A DNA stretch of 64,000 nt. Source: Lunularia cruciata (taxonomy: Eukaryota; Streptophyta; Marchantiopsida; Lunulariales; Lunulariaceae). The stretch spans positions 46,949,473 through 47,013,472 of the forward strand of contig OX419758.1 of assembly GCA_948567375.1 (NCBI GenBank). The letters run 5' to 3'. The first letter of the stretch is position 1, and each line of letters begins with the position of its first letter. The notes under the pieces were generated by a model. The model worked only from the letters and a program-made list of their open reading frames with translations, searched no databases and had not been told where the DNA came from. Of the stretch, positions 36,419 through 47,086 are shown piece after piece. A program made the position numbers and the translations under genes.

Positions 36419-37258
36419 ATGGAAGCTTCCAAGATGATGCAAGACATTGCTGAGATAGCTTCAAAACAACAACATCTTGTTGAAATGTATAGAAAAGCAA
36501 ATGATTTCCACAAGGAACTCAAGAGCTTTTTTGCTCCCATGTCTCAATGCATGAACACTCTTATGGCAGATTTGCAAACCGTAATAGCTGATGTCTTGAC
36601 TGTGAAAGAATCTCTGAATTTGATCACCGTAGATATCCAAGAACTCAAGAAGAGTAGCAATTTGATGTTAGACTCCACAAAGGGTATGGTGGATGCTACT
36701 GAGAAGGTTGCTTCCTTGGGAGCACAAGCCACCAACATTGCTTCACAAAATGGAGAGCTACAAGAGATGGTTAACACACAAGAGGTCAAGATGAAGTCAT
36801 ATGCTGAAGCTACTAAGGTGGCTCAAATCTCTTACTTGCAAGAGCATGAGGTTGAGAAGGAGAACCAATTTGTCAGAATGAAGAACTTGACGATTTCAGG
36901 TTTGCCAGAGACTGAGAAGGAAGACACCAAGGCCATAGTGTGTGAATTTATTGTTGATTCTTTGAGAGTCCATGATCCTCAGATTTTGCAAGCATATAGA
37001 TTGGGACAACAAGGTGCACAACCAAGAAGCATTTTGGTGAGGTTTGGCTCAAAAACTCAAAGGAATGCAGTGATGGGGAACAAAGCTATACTAAAGGGGC
37101 GGCGTATCTGGTTGGACCCTGATCTCACACCTCTCCAATGGCAAGCAAAGAAGGGAGAATTAGCAAAAGTGAAGGAGGCTCAACAAGCAGGTTTTGTTGC
37201 ATTCTTGAGAGATAATAGAGATGTGATTACTCAAAAGAAATTGTTAGCTACTACATAG
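36419..37258 (+). CDS. LINE ORF1 RNA-binding protein (intact)
   Basis: 279 codons uninterrupted from ATG to TAG. The first 150 residues are heptad-rich coiled coil (trimerisation). From about residue 165, LTISGLPETEKED, then AYRLGQ, RSILVRFGSKTQRNAV and LDPDLTPLQWQAK form the RRM-like core and C-terminal domain of L1 ORF1 proteins. These coat LINE RNA and act as nucleic-acid chaperones. It is the only uninterrupted retroelement ORF of this length between 9 and 47 kb. The ATG choice suits the coiled-coil start. Confidence 0.85.
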   Translation: MEASKMMQDIAEIASKQQHLVEMYRKANDFHKELKSFFAPMSQCMNTLMADLQTVIADVLTVKESLNLITVDIQELKKSSNLMLDSTKGMVDATEKVASLGAQATNIASQNGELQEMVNTQEVKMKSYAEATKVAQISYLQEHEVEKENQFVRMKNLTISGLPETEKEDTKAIVCEFIVDSLRVHDPQILQAYRLGQQGAQPRSILVRFGSKTQRNAVMGNKAILKGRRIWLDPDLTPLQWQAKKGELAKVKEAQQAGFVAFLRDNRDVITQKKLLATT

Positions 37259-37289
37259 CAATTCAAGACACTTAGAGTGCTATTTAGAA

Positions 37290-40200
37290 TGTTCATGGGC
37301 TCACACATACCAAGTACTCCAATGCTGAGCCTTTGTGGGATGATGCTAATCTGATCAATCTTGTGGAGACATGGGAACATGAAGGAAACACCATTCAAGA
37401 TATTGAAGGATTCACTCTTGTTGGTTCAACCTGGAACAAGCGGAGGCAACATAGAGGAAGAGGCTTTGGAGGTATTGCTACTTATGTCAGATTTGGCTTT
37501 GAAGAATCAGTCTCTTTGATAGGTCAAGATTCAAGTGGACAATACCAATGGTTGAGGATTGGAGGAGTTGCCACACCTTGCTTCATTGCTATTTGTTACT
37601 TTGCCCCATTGATAGCACCAATCTATTCAAGTGGAGTTCTCAACACCATGCAGCCTATCCACTCCTTGACGTGTTAGAGGAGTGGATAGGCTGCATGTGT
37701 TAGAGTTTCAAAGTAAAGGTGCAGTACTTGTTCTTGGTGATTTCAATGCTAGGATCCAAGCCTCTCAGATCCCTGAGTTGAGTGGCCTTGAGAATGATCC
37801 TTTCCATAGCTTGATAGACCATTCTAGTGCTTGGTCAGGCTCTTCCAAAGATCCCATGTCCTACCCCATGAGTGAGCACTTTTTGAGCTTTGGTGGCAAT
37901 TGTAGCTTGTAGCTTGAATGGCCTTTCTCAATTTCTAGAAACTTGTAAAAGCACATGCTTTGCCTCAGGTGGATCAAGCACCGTAGATTATATGCTCACT
38001 TCAACTAATGATATCCATCTTGTCTCAGATTTTTTGTTTTAGATCCTCAACCAGAATCAGACCATGCACCTCTATCTTGTACCATCCTTCTTCCTTGCCT
38101 CAATAGAACCACATTACCTATTGACCATGCCTTTAGAGGCAAACTTTGTCTAGATTTTCACAAGAGAGACTTGTACCAACAAGCTATCCAAGAGAAATTG
38201 TGTTCTATGGAGTGGAGTTCTGATTTTCAACAACGTAGTGATCAATTGGTTGAACTTCTTCAATATGCATCAACTTCTTTGTTTCCAAGAGGCTCTCACA
38301 AGAAGAGACTTGGTCTCCCTTGCAATAGGTGGTATGATGCTGATTGTAAAATGGCAAGGATCAAAGCTATAGATAGGTCTCTTGATCAGATTGCACAAAA
38401 TCAGGCCTTTGTTTCATATAGAAAGTTGGTGAAGAGCAAAAAGCGAGCATTTTTGAGACTCAAGGAAGTTGAGTTGAGCATTGAACTGACTAGCAATCCC
38501 AAGGCTTTTGGAAGAAGGTAACCATCAGATCTCCATCTCCATTGCTGGACCTGAATGAGCTTTGTGACTATATGAAGGATCTGTACTTTTTCCCTAATGC
38601 TCCAAGCATGGCACCTTGCCTTGGATCTGCTCTCACCATCTCTGAAGCTGATGTCAAGTACCAATTGAAGAAGTTGGCCAATGGTAAGGCTGAAGACCTT
38701 GATGGACTATGTGTTGAACTTCTGAAGTGGAGCGGTAGCCAACTGATTTCAGTACTCACTTCTCATTTGAATGAGGCAATCAAGTGTGGCTTTCCTGATA
38801 GATGGTGCTTCAAGAAGGTAGTTCCTATTCACAAGTCTGGCCAGAGAGATGTTGTCACCAATTACCGTACCATACTTGTTGGTAGTGTCTTTGCCAAGTT
38901 GTATGGTCAAATTTTGGAGTCTATTTTGAGCACTTGGGCTAAAAAGTACAAAATTCAAGCTAAGTGCCAAGCTGGTTTCAGATCAGGCTTTAGTACTTTG
39001 GATCATCTATTGGTACTCCATGTTTTGTGGTGGAAATCTAAGGGTGTTGGGAGAGCTCTCTATGTTGCATTTATTGATTTCAGGAAGGCCTTTGATAAGG
39101 TGTTGAGGAAATCTCTAAGTGAGGGACTCACTCAAGTGGGTGTTTCAGCTGATCTGATTGGTGCTATCTCTAGACTCTATGAGAAAGTGATTGTGAAACT
39201 TTCATTTTTGAGCTCTCAAGATGTCCTTAGCACAATGGGTGTGATTCAAGGTTTCTCTCTATCTCCAACTCTATTTGGAATCTTCATTGATGATCTGGAG
39301 ATTCTACTCATGGAAGCTGGAGCTATAGGTGTACAGGTTGGCTCTTTGATGATACATGCACACCTTTATGTAGATGATGTAGTGCTCCTCTCCACAAATC
39401 CACAGAGTTTATAGAAGTTATTGGATTCTCTTTGTTGCTTTTGCAATCAAACAAAGATGGAGGTGAACCTTGACAAGTCCAAGATGATTGTGGTGGGTTC
39501 TAAAGGTGTCACACCTTTCTTTTTCAATGGACAGCAATTGGAGAAAGTTTCTTCTTATAAGTACTTGGGCCTTGAGTTTTCTCATGACTATAGCTGGTCT
39601 ACTTGTGTGAAGATGAGAATCAATGCAGGCTTTAGAGCTTTGTATTCACTCATGAATTGCTCTAGACTTGCTCATCTTACCACATGGGAGTTGAAGAAGG
39701 TGTTGTTCAGATCTCTTGTGCAGCTGGTGGTTCTCTATGGTCCTCAGATTTGGGGTCCAGGTACTAAGAAGACATGGTGGCAAAAGGTGGAGAAAATTCA
39801 GAAATTGTTTTTGTGTGATGAACTTGGAGTGAGGACTCAAACTCCTTATGTATTGCTGCTTGCTGAAACTGGATTTTTGCCCCTTGAGGCTGAAGCTTTG
39901 TTCTTGGCTCTCACATATGCCACTAAGGTGAGGTCCATGGAGCATGAGAGACTTCCCTACCAAGCTTTTTGTGCCACTCTATCTATTGGTTGGTATACAG
40001 ATCTGATTTCATGGGCCACAAGGTGGAATATTCCTGAGCAACATTGGAGATTGGAGCCTATTGCACTTCGAGAGGTGATCAAGGAGCAGTTCTTATTACA
40101 CTTATGACAGCAACCCGGTACCAAGATGGTGTTCTATCAACAGTTTGTAAATCCTATGTTGGTGTATTGTGAGCAAGATTATCTCTTGGCTAGGATTCTA

Positions 40201-40440
40201 CTTCACTTAGACATGTTATTGCTCAATATAGAACTAGTTCTCATAGACTAGAAGTAGAACAAGGGCGTTGGCAGCAGATAGAGCACTCCATGCAACTTTG
40301 CAAATTGTGTACTATGAGCAAAGTTGAGGATGAGCACCATGTGTTTGTTTATTACCCTTGTTACATGCAGATCAGAGTTAGACATCAGATTACTTGTAGT
40401 GATTTCTCAACTCTCCTACAGGTTGAAGCTTTGGCATAAG
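37290..40440 (+). pseudogene. LINE ORF2: APE endonuclease, RT, zinc knuckle
   Basis: Endonuclease: NVHGL, LINLVETWEHEG, VLVLGDFNAR (about 37,735) and ESDHAPLS (about 38,060). RT: KVVPIHKSGQRD, AFIDFRKAFDKV, GVIQGFSLSPTLF and the catalytic LYVDDVVLLS (about 39,366-39,395). After a stop at 39,412 the frame resumes (39,421-40,107: NLDKSKMIVVGS, YKYLGLEF). The C-terminal knuckle LCKLC with EDEHHVFVYYPC follows near 40,300. Breaks occur at about 37,675 (palindrome), 37,912, 38,519, 39,412 and 40,105. Few lesions, so a relatively recent insertion. Confidence 0.85.
37647..37697. repeat. Perfect 20-bp inverted repeat in LINE ORF2
   Basis: Arms 37,647-37,666 (CATGCAGCCTATCCACTCCT) and 37,678-37,697 are exact complements with an 11-nt loop; pairing extends outward four more bases past one bulge. 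The endonuclease frame is lost here. It looks like an inverted duplication of the downstream arm. Confidence 0.9.
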
Positions 40441-40590
40441 GGAAGTATATGATAGACATTAGTTTACATCGGACCAATTTGTTACAGATTGGTCAGATGC
40501 CCTAGGCTTTGGCCTAGGCTCACATTTCATATGTTTTGTATTGTATTTCCAGCCTTTTGACTCTTTGGGTCTTCCGGGCTTTATATTTCA

Positions 40591-42570
40591 TTGTTCATTG
40601 TTCATTGATGACATTTTGGTCATGAAGGAGCATGAAAGACATTTGTTGAGTTGTTTGAGAGATTGAGATCTCAAATACTCAAATTACTTCTTGGGAAATG
40701 TAAATTCTTCCAGGAGTAGGTTGAGTATTTGGGTCACACTATCTACCTTGGTGGACTTGATGTTCAACAAACCAAGGTGAAGGCTATTACATCTATTCTT
40801 CAACCCAAAAATGTGAGAAAATTGCAAGCATCCCTTGGATTGGCAACCTTCTATCATTGATATGTTAGATTTAGTGTGATTGCCAAGGCCTTGACAAAGC
40901 TGACCAAGCTTACATAAGAGTGGTGTTGGAAAGATGTGCAAGAGAGAGCTTTCATAGAGCTTAAGGAGAGGTTGACATCTCCCCTATTCTCAAGAGAAAG
41001 ATCAAAGGACCACCATTCCAAGTTCATATTGATTAGAGTATGTTAAAGCTTGGAGCATTGCTCACCTAGCAAGATGGTGAGGAGAAGGAATTGTGGTGGA
41101 TTATGCTACTCATTCCAACAATTCAGCAGAGGTGAAGTAGAGTTCATATAAGAGAGAGTGCTTGGTAGTAGTGTGGGTAGTAATGCATTTTATTTAGCCT
41201 ATTTGGTAACCCTTCACTCTCATCACTAATCATCAACCATTGAAGTGGTTGATGGAGTCAAACAAGCTTTCAAAGAAGCTTGCATGATGAGCTCTGATTT
41301 TATAAGAGTATGATTTCATGATTATTCATAGACCTAGAATGGTGAACCATGATGCAAATGGATTGAGTAAAAACCCATGTCTTACTTAACCAATAGAATT
41401 AGACCGGAGCATGTTAGCATGGTGAGATAGATGGATAAATGGTGCAAATTTGGCATGCCTCTACCTTCTATATATGTTTTTTGAAGTTCTAATGGTATCT
41501 CTCTCAATACAAATAGGAGGAGTTGTTGAGTCATAGATCCAAAGGGCAAAAATATTAGTATAGGTCAATGAGACATTTGTGATGATATCTTAGTGATAGA
41601 TTATCTTTGCATTGGTATTGTGGGTGGCATAGTTGGTGCCAAGGAGAAAGACAATGTCCTTTAGCAAGCCATGCAATTTAGATTGGAGGATAGTAGAGTG
41701 CAAGTAGTACCACTTCCACCTCAAAGACCACAATTGGTAGGTCGTGCTCATGAGAAGCTAGGATATTTTGGCGTAAAGAGTACATATAGCTTACTCTAGA
41801 GTCACTATTGATGGTATAGGATACATATCAATATATAGTAGCTTTTTGCCAAATGTGTGGTCAAATGATCAAATACAAAATCATTTAGTGCTTCCATGCC
41901 ATAATTACACCTCTTACTTATCATAGGATTAGATTACCGCTAGAGTTTGGACTTTACCATTGATTATGAGATATCATTGGTATGTTTTGGTTATGGTGGA
42001 GCACTTCTCTAAGTGGATTGAGTTGGTGGAACTTCTTGACAAGTCCATTGAATGTACAAGTTACTCATTCTTGGATTGGGTTATTAGTCATTTTGTTCAC
42101 CAATTGAGGTTATGACTGATCAAGATATAGAGTTCTTGGGAGAGTTTTAGGTCTTGTGTAACAAGACCTTGATTTATCATTGTACTACCTCTCAAGATCA
42201 TCCTAAGGTAGATGGCTTAATAGAGAGAGTGGTTCAGATGATGAAGAAAAGATTGCATAAGTATGGGTTGTAGAGAGACCACTTTGGAGATTAGGATCTC
42301 CAATTACCTTGGTTGACCATGGGCTATCAATTTATCCAGCAAGCCTCCTTAGAATCCTTCTCTCCTTACTTTCTTCTTTATGGAAAAGATCCAAATTTAC
42401 CTATAGCTATTTATCATGATATTATTGTAATTTTGGACTTAGATGATCTGAAGGTATGGCTGAGGGTATGTTCTTAACATGCATAGACCTTTTGGAGAGT
42501 GATGACCTTTAAAAAACTTAGCCATTGCTCAACATAAGGATGCCTTACATTATGCTACTATTTGAGGAGG
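40591..42570 (+). pseudogene. Gypsy RT C-terminal part, RNase H and integrase core
   Basis: FIDDILVMKEHERHL (RT catalytic box, 40,600), then YLGHTIYLGGLDVQQTKVKA and LQASLGLATFYH. RNase H: YATHSNNSAEVK-SSYKRECL, NHQPLKWLMESNKLSKKLA and IHRPRMVNHDANGLSKNP (about 41,100-41,380). Integrase: RAHEKLGYFGVKSTYSLL (zinc-binding end), VMVEHFSKWIELVELLDKS (about 41,970) and LAIAQHKDALHYAT (about 42,520). Many stops. The integrase C-terminal domain continues beyond insertion B at 43,280. Confidence 0.8.
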
Positions 42571-42574
42571 GAAG

Positions 42575-43275
42575 TATAGACCTATGAGTTGGTCTGCCTC
42601 TCATTCAAGATGAACCTCTGATGGCTATTAAGGAAGCACACCATGGACTAAGAAGGCAAAGAACCTCAATTCCATCACACTCCTCCAAAGTTAGAATTCC
42701 AAGGCACCACCAAGACTCAAGATATTGCTCACTAGAAACTCAATGAATGAGAGATAGTTGCAAATGAAAGGATGATGAGTACCTCCTCACTCCTAGCTCA
42801 TATACTTGTGAAAAGAGTTACTAATTACTTAAGTAACTCAAGTTACTCGGCTAAAAGTCAAATAAAGTAAAAGTCTAAAGGAATATCTAAACACATGGGA
42901 ATAATCCCATGGGTAGGTGGTTTTATCCTCACCTCCCAACTAAGGCAAGGATTCCTTCACATAGGCTATCCTTTGGCTATAGAAAAATCTGCACCAACAA
43001 GACTTGTAGGCCCAAGAGTTCTCAACTCTTTCCTCAAAGTCAAATAAGTAGGAATAATACCAAGTCCATGCACTAGAAGAAAAAATAGTGATGCTTACTC
43101 TTTTCCCTTCCTCTAGAATAGGATCACCTTCACCTTAGCTAGGACAAACTCTAGCTAATCATGACTAATGTAGAAGCTTAGCTAAACTCCATAGATAATA
43201 TTTCTCCAATACTTGCAATACCAAACTTAATATTCCTATAGAGCATACATGCATCAACGTATGTTATAGACCATA
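42575..43275 (+). repeat. LTR-like insertion B, copy 2
   Basis: About 700 bp collinear with 24,903-25,570. It splits the integrase between KYRP and IHQLHIGNYVYL. TATAGACC occurs on both sides (42,564 and 43,267), which could be an 8-bp target duplication. However, copy 1 also has tatagac at its right end, so this may be part of the insertion. Confidence 0.65.
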
Positions 43276-43343
43276 AATCCATCAATTACATATAGGCAAT
43301 TATGTATACCTATGATAGATTGCACCAATGACACTTGATGTGA

Positions 43344-43399
43344 CTCTAGGCCACACTATCTTGAGAGTGCACAAGGTTTGCCTTTTGGAGTCCTTAAGT
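43344..43399 (+). repeat. 56-bp direct repeat, left copy
   Basis: Matches 44,146-44,201 at 52 of 56 positions. It ends exactly where the LTR at 43,400 starts. Confidence 0.85.
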
Positions 43400-44145
43400 T
43401 GTAATGCCAAGAGCTAGCCATATGATCTAGATGTGAAATTTGGTTTGGTAACATCTGGAATGATGTTATACATGATGGAAAAATAGATCAAATAGAAGAA
43501 TCACCAAAAGAGTACTTCTACTAATAGGGCAAAAATTGAAATAGACTTGAAAACCTTAGAACCAATAGCTAGACATATGATTTAAAGGTGAGAATTGATT
43601 TGGTAACATCTCAAAGTATTTTCACATGATGAAATAAATAGATCAGAAAGAGGTATCACCAAAAGGAGACTTCTACTAATAGAGTAGGAAGCAAAATATG
43701 CCTGAAATCTTTGAAGGCAATTTTGGAGGCCTAAACAGATGAATTAGGCCTCAAATATGTGCACATCCTCCCTCCACCCCCCTCTCATAGACAAAAGGCT
43801 ATCCTTCCCTTCCCCTTACTTTGTCTCATCTAGAGCTTTCCAATGGTACCTCACCCACGTGATTTTGAGATTCCTACAAGAAGATTCTCTAAAAGATTCC
43901 TTCCGGTCACATCTTATTTGACCAACCAGATAGGACCAAGACTGACATGTCACCCATCCAAGTAAGTAATCCAAGGGTGGAGCTTTCTAACATGTCACCT
44001 ATCTATGTACCTAATCCTATGGTGGAGCTGCTTTAGAGGAGATCCTCTTTGTCTATGTAATAAAGAGAAGGTGCTCCTTTGGAGCACTGGAGGATTGAGT
44101 GTGAAATCTATGTTTTCTCTCTTCTCTTGACCTTGGAGTATTACA
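43400..44145 (+). mobile_element. Solo LTR in the gypsy integrase
   Basis: 746 bp, TGTAATGCCAAG at the left and CTTGGAGTATTACA at the right, so the ends are inverted repeats with TG...CA. A polyadenylation-like aataaag lies near 44,060. It contains an internal tandem duplication of about 150 bp (43,410-43,555 and 43,560-43,705: agctag.catatgat, tttggtaacatct, caccaaaag.g.acttctactaatag). It interrupts the sequence seen uninterrupted at positions 12-75. Confidence 0.75.
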
Positions 44146-44201
44146 CTATAGGCCACACTATCTTGAGATTGCACAAGGTTTTCCTTTTGGAGTCCTTATG
44201 T
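44146..44201 (+). repeat. 56-bp direct repeat, right copy
   Basis: Starts exactly after the LTR's terminal TTACA and repeats the target sequence. Confidence 0.85.
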
Positions 44202-44734
44202 TGGAAGGACATGATGGTCTTATTTGGAAGGATCATGTGCACAATTGTACACACATGTCACCTCCTAAACATTAATGGCAATATGGACCCAAGCTTGGTT
44301 GTTGTACATATTGGCTTGAAGTGTATGTTGTGTGGCTCTACTAATGGAACCACTTCTATGTTGGTGTGTGATAGTTCTTTGAGAGGATTGCATTTGGTAT
44401 GCTTGACTCCTCCTCTCATGATGATTCCTCAAAAACAATGGCTATGTTGTTGATGTACTTGACCTATAGTGAGTTCATTCTTTATGTGATATAGATTTCA
44501 GACAAGCAACTAACAATGGGTCTCAATAGCACTTGGCCTCCTAATCTTGCCCACTATAGGCCATATCACATACTTAGAGTAGATGGCTATTTGGAGTTAG
44601 AGGAACCTAACCACCAACTAAGGGGCAATTATAGCACTTTGGAGTTTATTTAAGACTTTTGTATAAGTTGTGCTTCTATAGCATATGATGCTGATATTGA
44701 TATATGTTGTGTACTCATGTATACTCATGAAAAT

Positions 44735-45263
44735 TGTCATGACATTTGCAACACCAAAGCTAGTTTGCTCAAACATTGGAATGTTAGTCTAGGTAGTCAT
44801 AGTTATATCAATAGTTGTTGAGAGACTTCTTAATGGCGGCCAGATTTTGTGTTAGAGCAATAGTCATGCCATTAAAGCTACAATAAATCACACCATTTGC
44901 ATTGTCAGATGGGCAATCAGCAATGCCATTAGGGTTGGAGTGCAAGGTCAAGTCCAGGGAGTAGACCTTTGAAGTGCAGCTCTAGAGAGCTCACTTCTTG
45001 ATGTTGAGCCTTTGAGTTCTTAGCTATGATGGATAGAAGCTAGCAAGCATCACCTAGAGTACCTTACCTAGAGAAGGAGTGGCTTGATAGTGTAATCAAA
45101 GCCTATTTGTTGGCAAGATTGAGTTGAGTGTGATTATTTTTTGATTTGAGTTGGTTGGAGATTGACTAATTATTGTGGCTCTTTATAGTTTATGTATGAG
45201 TTGTGCTTCTATAGTATATAGTGCTGAAAACAATTTTTGTTTTGTAGCAATGGATATATGCAC
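44735..45263 (+). repeat. 3' LTR of the large gypsy element
   Basis: Starts TGTCATGACATTTG and ends near GCACTACC, collinear with 607-1,161. It is preceded by a copy of its own last 106 bp (44,628-44,733). The flank beyond it returns to copia coding sequence. Confidence 0.7.
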
Positions 45264-46655
45264 TACCATTGTGTTTCTCCACAAGCTTCTAGGGAGTCTA
45301 CATAGGAAGCTATGGAGAATCCACAAGTGAGACAAGCATTTGTCTACTTCAAGAAGAGAGTGAGTACAATCAAGAACATGATTTGCAAATGACCACTCAA
45401 GATGGAGAAAATTGCAAAACTGTGAGAATGAGAAGACTAACACAAAGACTCAATGAGTGGGATTATGATAAGACATCTTATTCTTGCATTATTATAGCTA
45501 AGATTGAATGAACAGATTTAGATGCAGATCTTGTTCATTTCCAAGATATAGTGCAATCACCTAAGTGGATGAAGAACATGGATAAGGAATTCAAGTCATT
45601 GAAGCAAAACAAGACTTGGAAGCTAATAGCATTGCCAAAAGAGAGAAAAGCAATCAAATGTATTTGGTTTTATGGAACCAAGTTTTATACTAAAGGCAAC
45701 ACCTCAAGGCATAAGAGTAGACTTGTAGGCAAGGGGTATTCATAGCTTGTAAGAATTGACTATGAGGAGACATTTTCTCCAATTGTCAATTTTGAGTCCA
45801 TCAAATTTGCTCTTTTTCTAGCTATAACAAAAGACATAGAGATAGTGCAATTTAACATCATGAAATTTTTTCTATTGGAGATTTTCATAAGGAAATTTAC
45901 ATGAAATAGCCGTAAGGATACAAAGAAGCTAGAAAGGACAATAGTGTTTGCAGATTGCTAAAGAGCCTTTATGGCTTGAAGCAAGCCTCAAGGAATGGAC
46001 TTTTTAGTGTGGTATGGGTTGTAACTATTACTTTTTGATCCTTGTTTTTATTATCCATTTGGGATAATCCTCACTATCTTTGTAGACAATGGATGATTTC
46101 CATGAAAGCCAAAACTCACATTACTACCATGTTACATCGATCACCTTGGTCAAGAGTTTGAAATTACACATAGAGAAGCAAGATACTATGATATTGATTT
46201 TTCTGATGACTCAGACAATAGAGTGTTGCATAACTGTTTCATATTCTAAATGTATGGTGGACCACTAGCTTGAAGCAGCCAACAATAATAATAGGTTGTT
46301 ACTGCTACCATAGAGGTTGAGTACATAATAGCATGTTTAGCTACCAAGTAAGGAATATGGTTCCATATGTTACTTAAAGAACTACAATTTGGACAAGATG
46401 GTCCAACTCCAAGGTATAGAAACAATCAAAGTGCTATTAAGCTAGTGTACAATGCAAAATTCCACAAGAGAACCAAGCACATAAAGATCCACTATCATTA
46501 TATAATAGAGTAGCAAGAGAAATAGGAGATCTATTTTACCTACACCCAACACCAATAATCAAATTGCAAATATCTGTAAGAAGCTTTATCAATAGATAAG
46601 TTTTGTAAGTTCATAAGTTTAATTGGAGTAGTACTATTTCTTCAACGAGTGAGAG
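45264..46655 (+). pseudogene. Ty1/copia element, RT and RNase H part
   Basis: Resumes the interrupted copia element with FLHKLLGSLHRKLW. RT: SPKWMKNMDKEFKSLKQNKT, WKLIALPKERKAIKC, SRHKSRLVGKGYS, YEETFSPIVNFESIKF and the decayed active box ILTIFVDNG (about 46,070). RNase H: TATIEVEYIIACLATK and the end NNQSAIKLVYNAKFHKRTKHI. Stops throughout. Confidence 0.8.
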
Positions 46656-47086
46656 TGTTGAAATTGTATTTTAGATGGTAGTACATGTGGTATATGATAG
46701 TTGAGGTTGGTATAGGTTGGTATACACTATAGAAGTTAGTGTTTTCACATAGCATCTAGCCGCAACATTAGTTAGTATTAGAGCAACTAGTGCTTGCTTA
46801 TAGGTCTTACCTTGCAGTGATATGCATTCCTCCAATTCCATCAAGATGCTAGTAATATAGTCAAGAAAGATTGAGCAAAGATGTGAGAGAAGCAGTCTGA
46901 AGCAGCAGGACACTCAGTAAGGCCAAGTGTTCCATTAATTTAGAACTTGCATACTAGCATGTATGTAATCGTGCATATTAGCATTTTGAGAATCCATTTC
47001 CTCATTTTATTTCATGTAACTAGATCTGGAATAAGAGAAAGACCAGTGATGTGAATTCAGTATATTTTAGTGTTTCTTGTGTTTCA
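46656..47086 (+). repeat. Probable 3' LTR of the copia element
   Basis: Starts TGTTGAAATTG right after the end of RNase H and ends TTTCA at 47,086. TGTTG...CA is typical of plant copia LTRs. The partner LTR was not found, so the right boundary is uncertain. Confidence 0.55.

Larger units (their letters stand above)
36006..40590 (+). mobile_element. LINE (L1-type, APE endonuclease) inserted in the gypsy RT
   Basis: A non-LTR element of about 4.6 kb with 5' UTR (36,006-36,418), ORF1, ORF2 with APE endonuclease, RT and C-terminal zinc knuckle, and a tail ending in TTCATTG-like repeats. It keeps much longer open frames than its host, so it is younger. Confidence 0.85.
43280..44456 (+). pseudogene. 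Gypsy integrase tail and PHD finger, split by an LTR
   Basis: IHQLHIGNYVYL and MTLDVTLGHTILRVHKV lead into the insertion at 43,400. After 44,145 the text restarts LGHTILRLHKV and continues MDPSLVVVHIGLK to the decayed PHD finger, CMLCGSTNGTTSMLVCDSS. It ends LTPPLMMIPQKQWLCC. Compared with the copy at 31-342, several zinc ligands are lost (CDSC to CDSS, GWH to GLH, CPRC to CC-C). This copy shows that the finger belongs to the integrase C-terminus of the methyltransferase element. Confidence 0.75.
23088..45263 (+). mobile_element. Decayed gypsy retroelement encoding a DNA methyltransferase and a PHD finger
   Basis: One plus-strand element is nested inside a copia element. In order: 5' LTR-like end, repetitive leader, Gag, protease, DNA methyltransferase, RT, RNase H, integrase, PHD finger, 3' LTR. 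It is about 22 kb because of nested insertions: 24,903-25,570, 27,585-27,672, about 29,140-30,825, 31,522-35,242, the LINE at 36,006-40,590, 42,570-43,275 and 43,400-44,145. Reading through these, the protein resumes where it left off each time, which shows one polyprotein. Numerous stops and frameshifts make this copy inactive. Confidence 0.8.

Noticed and set aside
24903..43275. Insertion B copies as the LTR pair of the large gypsy element
   Set aside because: The integrase reading frame continues across copy 2 into the PHD finger, so copy 2 lies inside the coding region. The element's own ends match 607-1,161 instead.
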